Shown: in pieces, positions 43,809-52,375 of the stretch
How positions within the stretch are numbered: position 1 is the stretch's first letter
Layout: the number at the start of each line of letters is the position of its first letter
Assembly (NCBI RefSeq): GCF_025998815.1
Contig: NZ_AP026678.1
Location: forward strand, 2,232,001 to 2,296,000
Reading direction: 5' to 3'
Length of the DNA: 64,000 nucleotides
DNA from: Ignavibacterium sp.
GTDB taxonomy: Bacteria > Bacteroidota > Ignavibacteria > Ignavibacteriales > Ignavibacteriaceae
Translations under genes and position numbers: made by a program
The notes under the pieces: generated by a model
What the model was told of the DNA's origin: nothing
Seen by the model: the letters and a program-made list of their open reading frames with translations, nothing else
The model's database searches: none

Positions 43809-45002
43809 TCAAAATGAATATTTAATCCTTGCAAAAACTGAAGTTCCGTAATCTCCGAATTGTGTGAATTGATCTCCTTTAAAAATTAGTGCAATAAGAT
43901 ACAAATCGAGATTTGTAATTATTGAATAGCTGATTGATGGCACAATGACTTTTGATTTATCGTTTGGATTGAATATTCCGAATATGCTTGCTCTAACCAA
44001 TGGAGAAATATTGTATGAAAACTCCTGGAAGACTGATAATCTTGCTGGTGAAAGCATTCCGGTTTCAGATGCTTCTTTTATAAAAATTCCGGAGAACTTT
44101 TTAACTCCAATGTTATTGAATAGAATTTCTGTATGAATGTAAAATGAATTCGGAAATGTATAATCACCGGAAAGCACAAATGAGAATATATTGTTATTGG
44201 AATATGAAATTGGTTGAAGCTCGAATTGGGAATAAAGAAGTTCATACTCAGAGAGTCTTTCAGGTTTTTCCTGAAGTGTAACTTCCCCTCTGAAGCCAGC
44301 ACCCAAGATATCACCAACCCAGCTAAATCCTGTAATCCAACGATTGTTCTTAATCCCTGCAATAAAATTAAAATCATAATCAAAAGCATTATACGAAATC
44401 AAAGCGGCAGAAGTTGGTTTATTTTTTTTCCGATTAGGTGCTAATGCAAATTCGATTTTACTAACTGCACCTGTGTAATATTGAACTCTTAACGCATCGT
44501 TGCCCGGTAATTCTTCATAATCGAAATCGAGGATTGACAATGGATTAAATAAATCTGTTGGATTCCAAACCCAGCTTGTTCCCCAGGCAATTCTTTGTCT
44601 TCCAACTGTTACCTGAACATCATTTGCATTATAATCAAAATATAATCTGTCAATTTCAGCATAACCAACTGTATTCTGACTTTGCCACACCAACCAATCC
44701 ATATCAAGCAATGGCTGATTGGTTTTAATTAGTTCAGAAAAGTTGGGAATTTTTTTTATGCTGCTACCAAAAAATGAACGAAAGCGGAATTCAGCCGTTA
44801 AAGAAAATGAATCATCAAAAAAATATTTTGTGTTCAGACGGCTGTGAATAATGTGATCGTATAACCGCTCATTCAATTGTGGGTATTCTGATGTGCTGAA
44901 CAGATATTTTGCGTAACCTCCTGCTTCAAAATTATCCTGAGCAGGGGTTATAGGTGAAAGAAGAATTAATAACAAAAAATACAAAAGTGATTTTCTCATC
45001 AT
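43809..45002 (-). CDS. Outer-membrane beta-barrel protein, last gene of the Lol-like operon
   Basis: A signal peptide (ILLSPITPAQ) is followed by about 370 residues of alternating strands ending in aromatic residues, with a terminal YGTSVFARIKYSF typical of outer-membrane barrels. VTVGRQRIAWGTSWVWNPTDLFNP resembles the DUF1302-type barrel opening. It starts 11 bp after the ATPase gene, so it is co-transcribed with two permeases, the ATPase and a LolA-like protein. By position it could be the outer-membrane receptor or exit of that transport system (inference). Confidence 0.75.
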   Translation of the reverse strand: MMRKSLLYFLLLILLSPITPAQDNFEAGGYAKYLFSTSEYPQLNERLYDHIIHSRLNTKYFFDDSFSLTAEFRFRSFFGSSIKKIPNFSELIKTNQPLLDMDWLVWQSQNTVGYAEIDRLYFDYNANDVQVTVGRQRIAWGTSWVWNPTDLFNPLSILDFDYEELPGNDALRVQYYTGAVSKIEFALAPNRKKNKPTSAALISYNAFDYDFNFIAGIKNNRWITGFSWVGDILGAGFRGEVTLQEKPERLSEYELLYSQFELQPISYSNNNIFSFVLSGDYTFPNSFYIHTEILFNNIGVKKFSGIFIKEASETGMLSPARLSVFQEFSYNISPLVRASIFGIFNPNDKSKVIVPSISYSIITNLDLYLIALIFKGDQFTQFGDYGTSVFARIKYSF

Positions 45003-45013
45003 CGGAAAATCAA

Positions 45014-45706
45014 TTATTTGTTTTTAGTGACGATATCTTTTTCAATTCTTCCATCACGAAGTTGAATTATGCGATGAGCTCTTTTGATTACTTTTTCATC
45101 GTGAGTTGAAAAAATAAAAGTCATATTATGCTTTTCATTTAAGTCTTCCATTAAATCAAGAAGTGACTCTGCTGAAACAGAATCAAGATTGGCCGTTGGT
45201 TCATCAGCCAAAACAAAAGATGGTGTGGATGCCAATGCTCTTGCTACAGCAACCCGTTGCTGCTGACCACCGGACAATTCGGTAGGAAAATTATTTATTC
45301 GTTCTTTTAATCCAACCGCTTCAAGAAAAGAAATAGCTTTCTTCTCCCTTTCCTCTTTAGATATATTCTGAAGCAGCATAATAAATTCAACATTCTCTTT
45401 TGCAGTAAAAACCGGAATGAGATTGTATGCCTGAAAAACAAAACCAATATGATGAAGCCGGAAATTTATCAGCTCATCTTCTTTATAAGTTGATATATCA
45501 GTTCCATCAACAAATATTTTACCTGAAGTTGGCTGATCGAGTCCACCAATTAAATTAAGCAGTGTTGTTTTTCCGGAACCGGATGGACCCACAATTGCCG
45601 TGAATTCCCCTTTATCTATTTGCAGAGAAACATTATCAACTGCTTTAACCGGAACGATTGTTTCATCATAAATCCTGGAGACATCTGTTAATTCAATCAA
45701 TTTCAT
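45014..45706 (-). CDS. ABC transporter ATP-binding protein, LolD/MacB type
   Basis: This short-type ATPase (about 230 residues) has Walker A GPSGSGKTT, a Q-loop (HIGFVFQAYNLIPVFTAKENV), signature LSGGQQQRVAVARAL, and Walker B FVLADEPTANLD. The family pattern (FQAYNL, DEPTANLDS) fits LolD/MacB-like ATPases that power FtsX-fold permeases. I start at ATG 45706, with AGG upstream, rather than a TTG at 45718 that would overlap the permease stop. It has 8 bases between itself and the upstream permease and should bind the two permeases as a mechanotransmitting pair. Confidence 0.93.
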   Translation of the reverse strand: MKLIELTDVSRIYDETIVPVKAVDNVSLQIDKGEFTAIVGPSGSGKTTLLNLIGGLDQPTSGKIFVDGTDISTYKEDELINFRLHHIGFVFQAYNLIPVFTAKENVEFIMLLQNISKEEREKKAISFLEAVGLKERINNFPTELSGGQQQRVAVARALASTPSFVLADEPTANLDSVSAESLLDLMEDLNEKHNMTFIFSTHDEKVIKRAHRIIQLRDGRIEKDIVTKNK

Positions 45707-45714
45707 CTTAAACC

Positions 45715-46929
45715 TCAATAAGTTCTGATTGCTGTTGCTGGTTTTAATCTGATTGCTTTTATAGCAGGATAAATGGCTGCTATGATTGCCGAGAAAATAA
45801 TCATTATAGTAATTATCGGATAAAAGCTCAAAGGCAAAACCGGATATAAAACTGTTGAGATACTGAATTGTGAAAGTCCTTCGGTGAATGCAGAAAGATT
45901 AATTCCCGTTGAGTTCACAATTTCTATTACAATTACACCGACAATTAATCCCGCCATTCCTCCGACTAATGAAAGAGCTATTGTTTCAATAATAATCATT
46001 AAAAATATTTTGCTTCGTTTCATTCCGAGTGCAATCAAAATTCCAATCTCACGAATTCTTTCAATCACTGACATCAGCATTGTATTTGTTATTCCAAACA
46101 GAAGTGCAAAAAGAATTATTCCCATAAAAAAGTAAAGCTGAATATCAAGAATATCGTAATAAACTTTTATTTCCGGGGCGAGTAATTTCCAATCTTTAAC
46201 CGAAAGTGTTGGAAATGTTTTTGAAAGTTTTGAATAAATAGAATCAACTTGTTGTAAGGAATTTAATCTTAAGGAAATTTCGTGTGAAAAATCTTTAGTG
46301 TTAAACAGACTAAATAATTCATTTTGTTTTACAAAGATCACCGATTGATCATATAAAGAAGATTCTGTTCTATAAATTCCTGCGACTCTGAATGCAGCAT
46401 ATACGATATTACCCTCAAAATCCTGGAAGCTAAGAACTATTTTGGATCTAATCTTTACATCAAGATTTTCGGCAAGCTTTTTACCAATTACAACTTCTGC
46501 AGATAAATTAGAATTGAAGTAACTGCCTTCTATTATTTGTTTTTGAATCGTGGTTACTTTACTCTCATCTTCCGGAACTATTCCATTAATTTTAACACCA
46601 CGAGAAGAAGAAGCAGATGAGCACATTCCTTCAATAATTACTCGTGATGATAAACCACTTATTTCAGGAATTTTTTTTATTTCATTAAGAACAGATTTGA
46701 AATCAGGAATTGTATCGTTAAGAATTTTTTCATCTTCAAATTTGCTTGAATGAATCTGAATATGACCAAGCTCTCTGTCAATTGTTGAATTGATTAGCGA
46801 CTCATACATACCATACATCACAGCACTTGCAAAAAGTCCGCAGCTAAGTCCAGCAGTGATAGCAGCAATTATAATCAAACTTCGTTTCTTATTTCTCCAG
46901 ATATTTCTCCAGGCAAGAATAAAAAGCAT
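45715..46929 (-). CDS. ABC permease, FtsX/LolCE type (second)
   Basis: This FtsX-fold permease has four membrane helices: one near the N-terminus (WRNIWRNKKRSLIIIAAITAGL) and three near the C-terminus (~270-400). A large ~220-residue periplasmic domain lies between them, the LolC/LolE/MacB architecture. ISVIERIREIGILIALGMKRSKIF is the coupling-helix motif. It starts 1 base after the preceding permease ends. With the other permease, it would form the heterodimeric membrane part of a Lol-like transporter. Confidence 0.9.
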   Translation of the reverse strand: MLFILAWRNIWRNKKRSLIIIAAITAGLSCGLFASAVMYGMYESLINSTIDRELGHIQIHSSKFEDEKILNDTIPDFKSVLNEIKKIPEISGLSSRVIIEGMCSSASSSRGVKINGIVPEDESKVTTIQKQIIEGSYFNSNLSAEVVIGKKLAENLDVKIRSKIVLSFQDFEGNIVYAAFRVAGIYRTESSLYDQSVIFVKQNELFSLFNTKDFSHEISLRLNSLQQVDSIYSKLSKTFPTLSVKDWKLLAPEIKVYYDILDIQLYFFMGIILFALLFGITNTMLMSVIERIREIGILIALGMKRSKIFLMIIIETIALSLVGGMAGLIVGVIVIEIVNSTGINLSAFTEGLSQFSISTVLYPVLPLSFYPIITIMIIFSAIIAAIYPAIKAIRLKPATAIRTY

Positions 46930-46930
46930 A

Positions 46931-48151
46931 CTAACCTCTTAACGCAACTGATGGTTTTAGTTTACGGATGAAGTTAACAGGATACAAAGCCGAAACGAAA
47001 GCGATTGCCAGAACAGTCCAAATTTGTGCGAAATACATTCCCGGATAAAAAGCAAATGGAATGATTGGATCAAACCCCCACGCTAGTATTGCATCTGCAG
47101 TTTCACCTGTCAGTGGAATTGGGTGATTTACCAGATACAAAAGAATCGGAATACTTATCAATGCGCCGGCAGCAACTCCAATAAATGAAATAAATATCGT
47201 TTCAAGAATTGTAACAATTGCAAGCTTTCCCTTTTTCATTCCGATTGATATAAGAATACCAAACTCTTTAACTCTCTCTGCTGTCATCATCATAATTGTT
47301 CCAAAAATTCCAAAAGCAATAACCACATAGAGAATACCAAGCATAATTATTCCCGATGCATTATCAACCTGAATTGATTGCACGAGTTCTGGTGAAAGTT
47401 CTGCCCAATCCATTATTTCGTATGAGTTGTCAAAATAATTTTTAAGGAATGTTTTTGTTGATTCAATTTCATCAGCATCGTTGAGAAGAATTGAAAGAGA
47501 GGTAATTCTGTCATAAGCTGAGAAAAACTGCTGCGAATTATTAAGCGCAAGGTATGTAAACGATTTATTCTGATCAGGAATTGCGAACTTAACAATTCCT
47601 TCAATTGGAATTACTGCTGCAGCTGTTACTCCGTGATATCCTTGCCCATATAGAATTACAGAGTCTCCGACATTAACTCCAAGAAGTTTTGCGAGTCCTT
47701 CAGCAATAAGAATTCCGCTGGAATTTTCTTTCAGATAATTACCTTCAACAATTTTTTCACTGAGTTTTGTTACATCGTTTTCAATTTGAGGATTGATTCC
47801 ATTAACCTGAACAACTTTGCTCACTTTACCGGATGAGATTAAAGAAAATGTTTCCAACCTTGGTATAATCTGAGAAATATTTTTGTTCTTTTTCAGTTTT
47901 TGGATTACTGTTTCGTCAAAATATATACTTTCTTCAAGCGAACGCTTTTCCCAAAAATCTTTTCCGTGTATCTGAATGTGACCAGTATAAAGACGAACTG
48001 ATGAATCAATCATATAATCATAATAACCTTTTTGCATTGAACGCATGATCAAAGAGAGTATAACAGCGAAGAAAACTGAAGCCGCTGATATCAGTGTTCT
48101 CTTTTTGTTTCGCCAAAGATTTCTCCAGGCAAGTTTTATATAAGTGATCAT
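46931..48151 (-). CDS. ABC permease, FtsX/LolCE type (first)
   Basis: This is the same architecture as its neighbour: IKLAWRNLWRNKKRTLISAASVF at the N-terminus, a periplasmic domain of about 220 residues, then three helices with MTAERVKEFGILISIGMKKGKLAIV. The two permeases are clearly related but not close duplicates, as LolC and LolE are. The start overlaps the end of the LolA-like gene by 4 bp (ATGA type), indicating coupled translation. It probably handles a lipidated or hydrophobic substrate in the outer leaflet of the inner membrane. Confidence 0.9.
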   Translation of the reverse strand: MITYIKLAWRNLWRNKKRTLISAASVFFAVILSLIMRSMQKGYYDYMIDSSVRLYTGHIQIHGKDFWEKRSLEESIYFDETVIQKLKKNKNISQIIPRLETFSLISSGKVSKVVQVNGINPQIENDVTKLSEKIVEGNYLKENSSGILIAEGLAKLLGVNVGDSVILYGQGYHGVTAAAVIPIEGIVKFAIPDQNKSFTYLALNNSQQFFSAYDRITSLSILLNDADEIESTKTFLKNYFDNSYEIMDWAELSPELVQSIQVDNASGIIMLGILYVVIAFGIFGTIMMMTAERVKEFGILISIGMKKGKLAIVTILETIFISFIGVAAGALISIPILLYLVNHPIPLTGETADAILAWGFDPIIPFAFYPGMYFAQIWTVLAIAFVSALYPVNFIRKLKPSVALRG

Positions 48152-48912
48152 CTTACTTTTTTCATGTTCTGTTCAGAAAAGAAAGAATCATCAATCTTTA
48201 TGTTGAATTGAATCTTAGTATAATCCATTACAGTTTTGTTTCCAGGTTTGTCTAGAGGTATCATTTCCCAATGAGTAAAAATTTTTCTTCCGTCCATTGT
48301 CTTTAAGTCTGAGCCCTCAAACCTTTTAACAATTTTATTATCTTCATCATAATATTCTGTAAGAGGTTGAAGATATAAATCCTTCGCAATCCATGTTATA
48401 ATTTTACTCCACACAACACCGGCCTCGGGTTTGGGAGTAAGCTGAATTTTATAACAATCATATCCATCAATTTTTTCTTCACCAATTATTTTATGAGTGT
48501 AATCATTTATAATTGAAGATTCTCTCACTAAATCATCGTTTGTAAAATCACTTCCCATCCAACTTTGCAACATCATTGATGGGGGAATTTTAATTACTTT
48601 TTGAGCCGAAGGCAACCAATTCCAAACTTCATTTTTTCTTTTTAATGTAACAGTTCCTTTATCTCGTGCAGGAGAGGTAATGAAAATCAAAGCATAATCA
48701 GGTTCTAATGCCCATACTTTCATTGACATTTCGCGGGTCCAGTTTGGTTTTATAATTTTCATTGTTAATTCGGTATAGCTTGACTTTGCCCGCATAAGCT
48801 CGTCTGCTTTTTTCACTATTTCAGTAGCATTCTGTGAAAGCGCTTTTGCGGGAAGTATAAAGAAAAGAATTAAAATAATTTTTATTGCCGACAAGAAGTT
48901 TGATGTGAACAT
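48148..48912 (-). CDS. LolA-like outer membrane lipoprotein-sorting protein
   Basis: An N-terminal signal (KIILILFFILPAKALSQ) leads to a LolA-like half-barrel domain. ATEIVKKADELMRAKSSYTELTMKI, RDKGTVTLKRKNEVWNWLPSAQKVIKIPPSMMLQSWMGSDFTNDDL and ITWIAKDLYLQPLTEYYDEDNK match the family annotated as outer membrane lipoprotein-sorting protein (LolA_like). I start at ATG 48912. A GTG four codons upstream is possible. First gene of the five-gene operon. It probably ferries a hydrophobic cargo across the periplasm for the permeases that follow. Confidence 0.88.
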   Translation of the reverse strand: MFTSNFLSAIKIILILFFILPAKALSQNATEIVKKADELMRAKSSYTELTMKIIKPNWTREMSMKVWALEPDYALIFITSPARDKGTVTLKRKNEVWNWLPSAQKVIKIPPSMMLQSWMGSDFTNDDLVRESSIINDYTHKIIGEEKIDGYDCYKIQLTPKPEAGVVWSKIITWIAKDLYLQPLTEYYDEDNKIVKRFEGSDLKTMDGRKIFTHWEMIPLDKPGNKTVMDYTKIQFNIKIDDSFFSEQNMKKVR

Positions 48913-49088
48913 AATGAATTTCACTTTTATATTTCAAAAAATTACTTATTGAAAATTAACCAGAACTATTTCCATAGTCACGGAAAATCGGATGAAAGGA
49001 ATGCGGTTGTGATTTTTTCCACTTTGCAATTATTCAGAATCAAATATAAATTTTGATAAGTAATAATAATCTTCAAAGGAAATAAAAA

Positions 49089-49304
49089 ATGATTAGCAAG
49101 GAATTACTTGACATTCTGGTTTGCCCTGAAACAAAAGCAGAGCTAGTGCTTGATGGAAATTATCTCGTTTCGACTGATAAAAACACAAGAAGAAGATATC
49201 GTATTGAAGATGATATTCCGATAATGCTTGTTGAAGAATCCGAGCAACTTAGTCTTGAAGAATGGACTGAGATAATGAAAAGACACGGTAAAACGGTCGG
49301 GTAA
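49089..49304 (+). CDS. Trm112-like small protein
   Basis: The 71-residue protein matches the Trm112/YcaR family: ISKELLDILVCPETKAEL at the start and RRRYRIEDDIPIMLVEES in the second half. Most members have a CPxCK zinc knuckle. Here the second cysteine is replaced (CPETK), so metal binding is unlikely, as in several bacterial homologues. Trm112 partners activate methyltransferases in eukaryotes. The bacterial role is less clear. AAGGAAA is upstream. Isolated gene followed by a strong terminator. Confidence 0.85.
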   Translation: MISKELLDILVCPETKAELVLDGNYLVSTDKNTRRRYRIEDDIPIMLVEESEQLSLEEWTEIMKRHGKTVG

Positions 49305-49322
49305 ATAATCTTTAAATAAACA

Positions 49323-49348
49323 AAAGGTCTGAGCAAACTCAGACCTTT
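49323..49348. terminator. Bidirectional terminator
   Basis: AAAGGTCTGAG (49323-49333) and CTCAGACCTTT (49338-49348) form a perfect 11-bp stem with a 4-nt loop, between the convergent Trm112-like and DJ-1/PfpI genes. Confidence 0.9.
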
Positions 49349-49369
49349 GAATAAAATTGTTATTCCTGC

Positions 49370-49948
49370 CTAAGAAATTTTTGTTCCCAAAACTTCAAGA
49401 AATTTTGCCAACCAATCCGGATGAGCTGGCCAGGCAGGTGCAGTTACAAGATTTCCATCAATAAAAGCTTTATCAACCGGAATATCCTGATACTCGCCTC
49501 CGGCTGCATTTACTTCAGGTCCAACAGCAGGATAGCAGGAAACTTTTCTTCCTTTAACCCCACCTGCAGCAGCAAGTAACTGCGCTCCATGACAAATTGC
49601 TGCAATTGGTTTTTTAGCATCAACAAAATGCTTTGTGTATTCAATTACTTTTTTATTCAACCGAATGTATTCGGGAGCTCTTCCACCAGGAATAACAAGA
49701 GCATCGTAATCCGCAGGATTTACATTATCGAAGGTGAAATTCAAAGCAAAGTTATGACCTGGTTTTTCGCTATAGGTTTGATCGCCTTCAAAATCGTGAA
49801 CTGCAGTACGAACTTTTTCACCAGCTTTTTTATCCGGACAAACTGCGTGGACTTTGTGTCCAACCATTTGAAGCGCCTGGAATGGAACCATTACTTCATA
49901 GTCTTCAACAAAGTCGCCAACAAGCATTAAAATTTTTTTTGAAGCCAT
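49370..49948 (-). CDS. DJ-1/PfpI family protein
   Basis: This 192-residue DJ-1/PfpI superfamily protein has the nucleophile elbow AAICHGAQ (C119, H120), an upstream [11 protein letters not shown] (the Glu/Arg loop) and a start [19 protein letters not shown]. Members are glyoxalase-like, deglycase or protease enzymes, and the exact reaction cannot be read. A textbook AGGAGG precedes the ATG. It starts 15 bp after the acyl-CoA synthetase gene, probably co-transcribed with it. Confidence 0.9.
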   Translation of the reverse strand: MASKKILMLVGDFVEDYEVMVPFQALQMVGHKVHAVCPDKKAGEKVRTAVHDFEGDQTYSEKPGHNFALNFTFDNVNPADYDALVIPGGRAPEYIRLNKKVIEYTKHFVDAKKPIAAICHGAQLLAAAGGVKGRKVSCYPAVGPEVNAAGGEYQDIPVDKAFIDGNLVTAPAWPAHPDWLAKFLEVLGTKIS

Positions 49949-49963
49949 AAAATCCTCCTTGAT

Positions 49964-51676
49964 TTATTCTGGTTGTTGTTTAACTAAATATCTTTTGATT
50001 TTTTGAGTAGTGGTTTTTTCAAACTCTGTATCCCTTATATAAAACCTTCGGATTTGTTTATAGTTAGCGAGTTCTTTATTCACCTTTTTTATTTCCTCGG
50101 AGATAATATTATTAACAAGTTCAGGTGTAATCTGAATATTATTTTTTTCAGAGTATTCAATAAATGCTTCTGCATCAGTGACAATCTGTGCAGCAATTAC
50201 TTCATCATGTTTTTCATCCTTTTCGCCATAAACCATACATTCCTGAATAAAAGGACTTCTGTTAAGTAAATCTTCAATCTCTTCGGGAAAAACATTTTTA
50301 CCGTTATTGGCAATGATTACATTTTTCTTTCTGCCTGCGATATGAAGAAAACCATCTTCATCAAAGAAACCAAGATCTCCGGTTTTGAACCAACCATTTT
50401 CAAATGCTTCCTGAGTTAATTGAGGATTCTTATAGTAACCAAGCATTACATTATCGCCTTTAATAAATATTTCACCCACACCATCATTATCCGGATTATT
50501 AATTTTTATCTGAACACCAGGCAATGGTAATCCTGCAGCATTATCTTTAAATGCATATAATCTGTTCAGAGCAACAATTGGTGCGGTTTCAGTTAAACCG
50601 TAACCCTGGACAAAATTAAAACCAAATTCTCTTAAACCCTTAGCAACTTTAGGATCAGGAGCTGCGCCACCAGCAATGAATAATCTTATTGATCCGCCAA
50701 ATCTGCTATGTAATTCGCTGAAAATAATTTTCTTAGCACTCTTCCAACCAATTGCATCTGCTATATTGGTAAGCTTAACAAGAGGCGGAACTATTTTGGA
50801 TTTAACTTTGTCTTCCTGAATGCCCTTATATATTCTCTTAAACATTTTATCATAAAGTAGTGGAACACCAAGTAAAATAGTTGCTTTAACTTTCTGAAGA
50901 TCATCTACAACTGTTTTTAATGATCTGGCATAATGTGCTGATGCCCCGGCATACAATGGACATAAGAATCCGCAGGTGCATTCATATGTGTGATGAATTG
51001 GTAACACAGAAAGAAACCTGTCTTCAGGACCAATCTTTATCATACTTGTCATCGACATCAGATTTGCAGCAAGATTTTTCTGAGTGAGCATAACACCTTT
51101 TGCCCTTCCGAGCGAACCGGAAGTAAAAATTATCTCAGCCATTTCTGTCGGATCAATCTTAGGTAATTTTTCCACATAAGAATTTTGTTTTTCAATCATC
51201 TCTGTCATAGAATAAACTTCTTGTGTACTTTTTTCATCATCCATACTTATCAGATATTTCAATTTCATTAAAGATGATTTTTTCTCAAGCAACATTTCTT
51301 TAAATGTGTTTGAAAAGACAATCGCATTGGCATCAGATTCATGAATGATGTTCAGAATTTCGTTGGTCGTCAGGTTTTTATCAATCGGAACAATTACCAT
51401 ATTGAATGTCATCGCTGTAAGATATGTAATTCCCCACTGTACTCTGTTTTCCCCAATTACAGCAATATGATCTCTTTCTTTAAAACCCAATTCATTTAAT
51501 GCTTTCCCAAATCTGAATACAAAATCGCGAAGCTCTTTATATGTAACCTTTGGAATCGGGTAATCAGTTAAATCTTCTAAAGCGATTTTGTCAGGATATT
51601 CATTAGCAGATCGTAAAAGCATATCCTGAATAGAAGAAATTTTAGGAACATCATATAGCGCATATTTCTTTACCAT
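49964..51676 (-). CDS. AMP-binding long-chain acyl-CoA synthetase-like protein
   Basis: The 570-residue ANL-superfamily enzyme shows the P-loop IIFTSGSLGRAKGVMLTQKN, FVQGYGLTETAP, GWFKTGDLGFFDEDGFLHIAGRKKNVI and the C-terminal catalytic lysine region (FEKTTTQKIKRYLVKQ). It should activate a fatty acid as acyl-AMP and then pass it to CoA or another acceptor. GGAG before the ATG supports the start. It sits between a DUF3365 cytochrome gene and a DJ-1/PfpI gene on the same strand, with short gaps of 13 and 15 bp. Chain-length preference is unknown. Confidence 0.92.
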   Translation of the reverse strand: MVKKYALYDVPKISSIQDMLLRSANEYPDKIALEDLTDYPIPKVTYKELRDFVFRFGKALNELGFKERDHIAVIGENRVQWGITYLTAMTFNMVIVPIDKNLTTNEILNIIHESDANAIVFSNTFKEMLLEKKSSLMKLKYLISMDDEKSTQEVYSMTEMIEKQNSYVEKLPKIDPTEMAEIIFTSGSLGRAKGVMLTQKNLAANLMSMTSMIKIGPEDRFLSVLPIHHTYECTCGFLCPLYAGASAHYARSLKTVVDDLQKVKATILLGVPLLYDKMFKRIYKGIQEDKVKSKIVPPLVKLTNIADAIGWKSAKKIIFSELHSRFGGSIRLFIAGGAAPDPKVAKGLREFGFNFVQGYGLTETAPIVALNRLYAFKDNAAGLPLPGVQIKINNPDNDGVGEIFIKGDNVMLGYYKNPQLTQEAFENGWFKTGDLGFFDEDGFLHIAGRKKNVIIANNGKNVFPEEIEDLLNRSPFIQECMVYGEKDEKHDEVIAAQIVTDAEAFIEYSEKNNIQITPELVNNIISEEIKKVNKELANYKQIRRFYIRDTEFEKTTTQKIKRYLVKQQPE

Positions 51677-51689
51677 CTTTTTCTCCTTG

Positions 51690-52271
51690 TTATAAAGTTT
51701 TCTGAATTGAAACAGCGCCTCTTAAATCGCCCATTTGATAACCCTTTGCTTTATCATTGGGATAGACTTTATTTATCAGGTCTTTAACCTGTGGAGAGAT
51801 TTGTTCTTCAGTGCCGTGACAGTTTAAACACTCCGGCTGAACGAAAATCGGTTTCATATATCTTACTTTATAAACTCCGTTCTGCTCAATTAATTCAACA
51901 TAATCGCTTTCGGGCTTAAGTTGGTTTTTGTTGAATTGTTCTTCAAACATTTTTAATACTTTTGATTCAAAATCGTCAGGAACATTTAAAGGATTTCTGT
52001 TCTTAAAGCTAACCCGCTTAATGTAGATGCCTTTTGACACTCCATAATTATTAGTTAGTATCTGAGCTGTGTCAGAGCAAACAGAAACAGCATTCACAAT
52101 TCCATTTGTTTGAATTTCTTTAATCAAAACAGATTTGAGGGATTCCATAAAAGTTTTTGCGTCGGACCGAAGAGCAGTTTTTAGTTCTTCGGTTATTTCA
52201 GGTTTGTCTTTCTGCGAGCACGAAACCAGAATGAACAAAGTTAAAATGGAGAAACCAATAATCTTTTTCAT
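51690..52271 (-). CDS. DUF3365 haem lipoprotein
   Basis: I start at the ATG at 52271 (MKKIIGFSILTLFILVSC) because GGAG lies 8 bases upstream. Two earlier in-frame candidates sit too close to it. A lipobox VSC is followed by a DUF3365 (Tll0287-like) domain. AVSVCSDTAQIL and RVSFKNRNPLNVPDDFE are characteristic, and YMKPIFVQPECLNCHG supplies the CXXCH haem c site. It is a membrane-attached c-type haem sensor or electron carrier. It overlaps no gene and precedes the acyl-CoA synthetase. Confidence 0.88.
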   Translation of the reverse strand: MKKIIGFSILTLFILVSCSQKDKPEITEELKTALRSDAKTFMESLKSVLIKEIQTNGIVNAVSVCSDTAQILTNNYGVSKGIYIKRVSFKNRNPLNVPDDFESKVLKMFEEQFNKNQLKPESDYVELIEQNGVYKVRYMKPIFVQPECLNCHGTEEQISPQVKDLINKVYPNDKAKGYQMGDLRGAVSIQKTL

Positions 52272-52375
52272 AAACATCTCTCCTTTCTGTTTCAAAAATA
52301 AAAAATCTTTATGGTAATAACATCTTTATTTAATAAATATTTATAAGTTTGAAATAAACTTTGTAATGAATTCTG

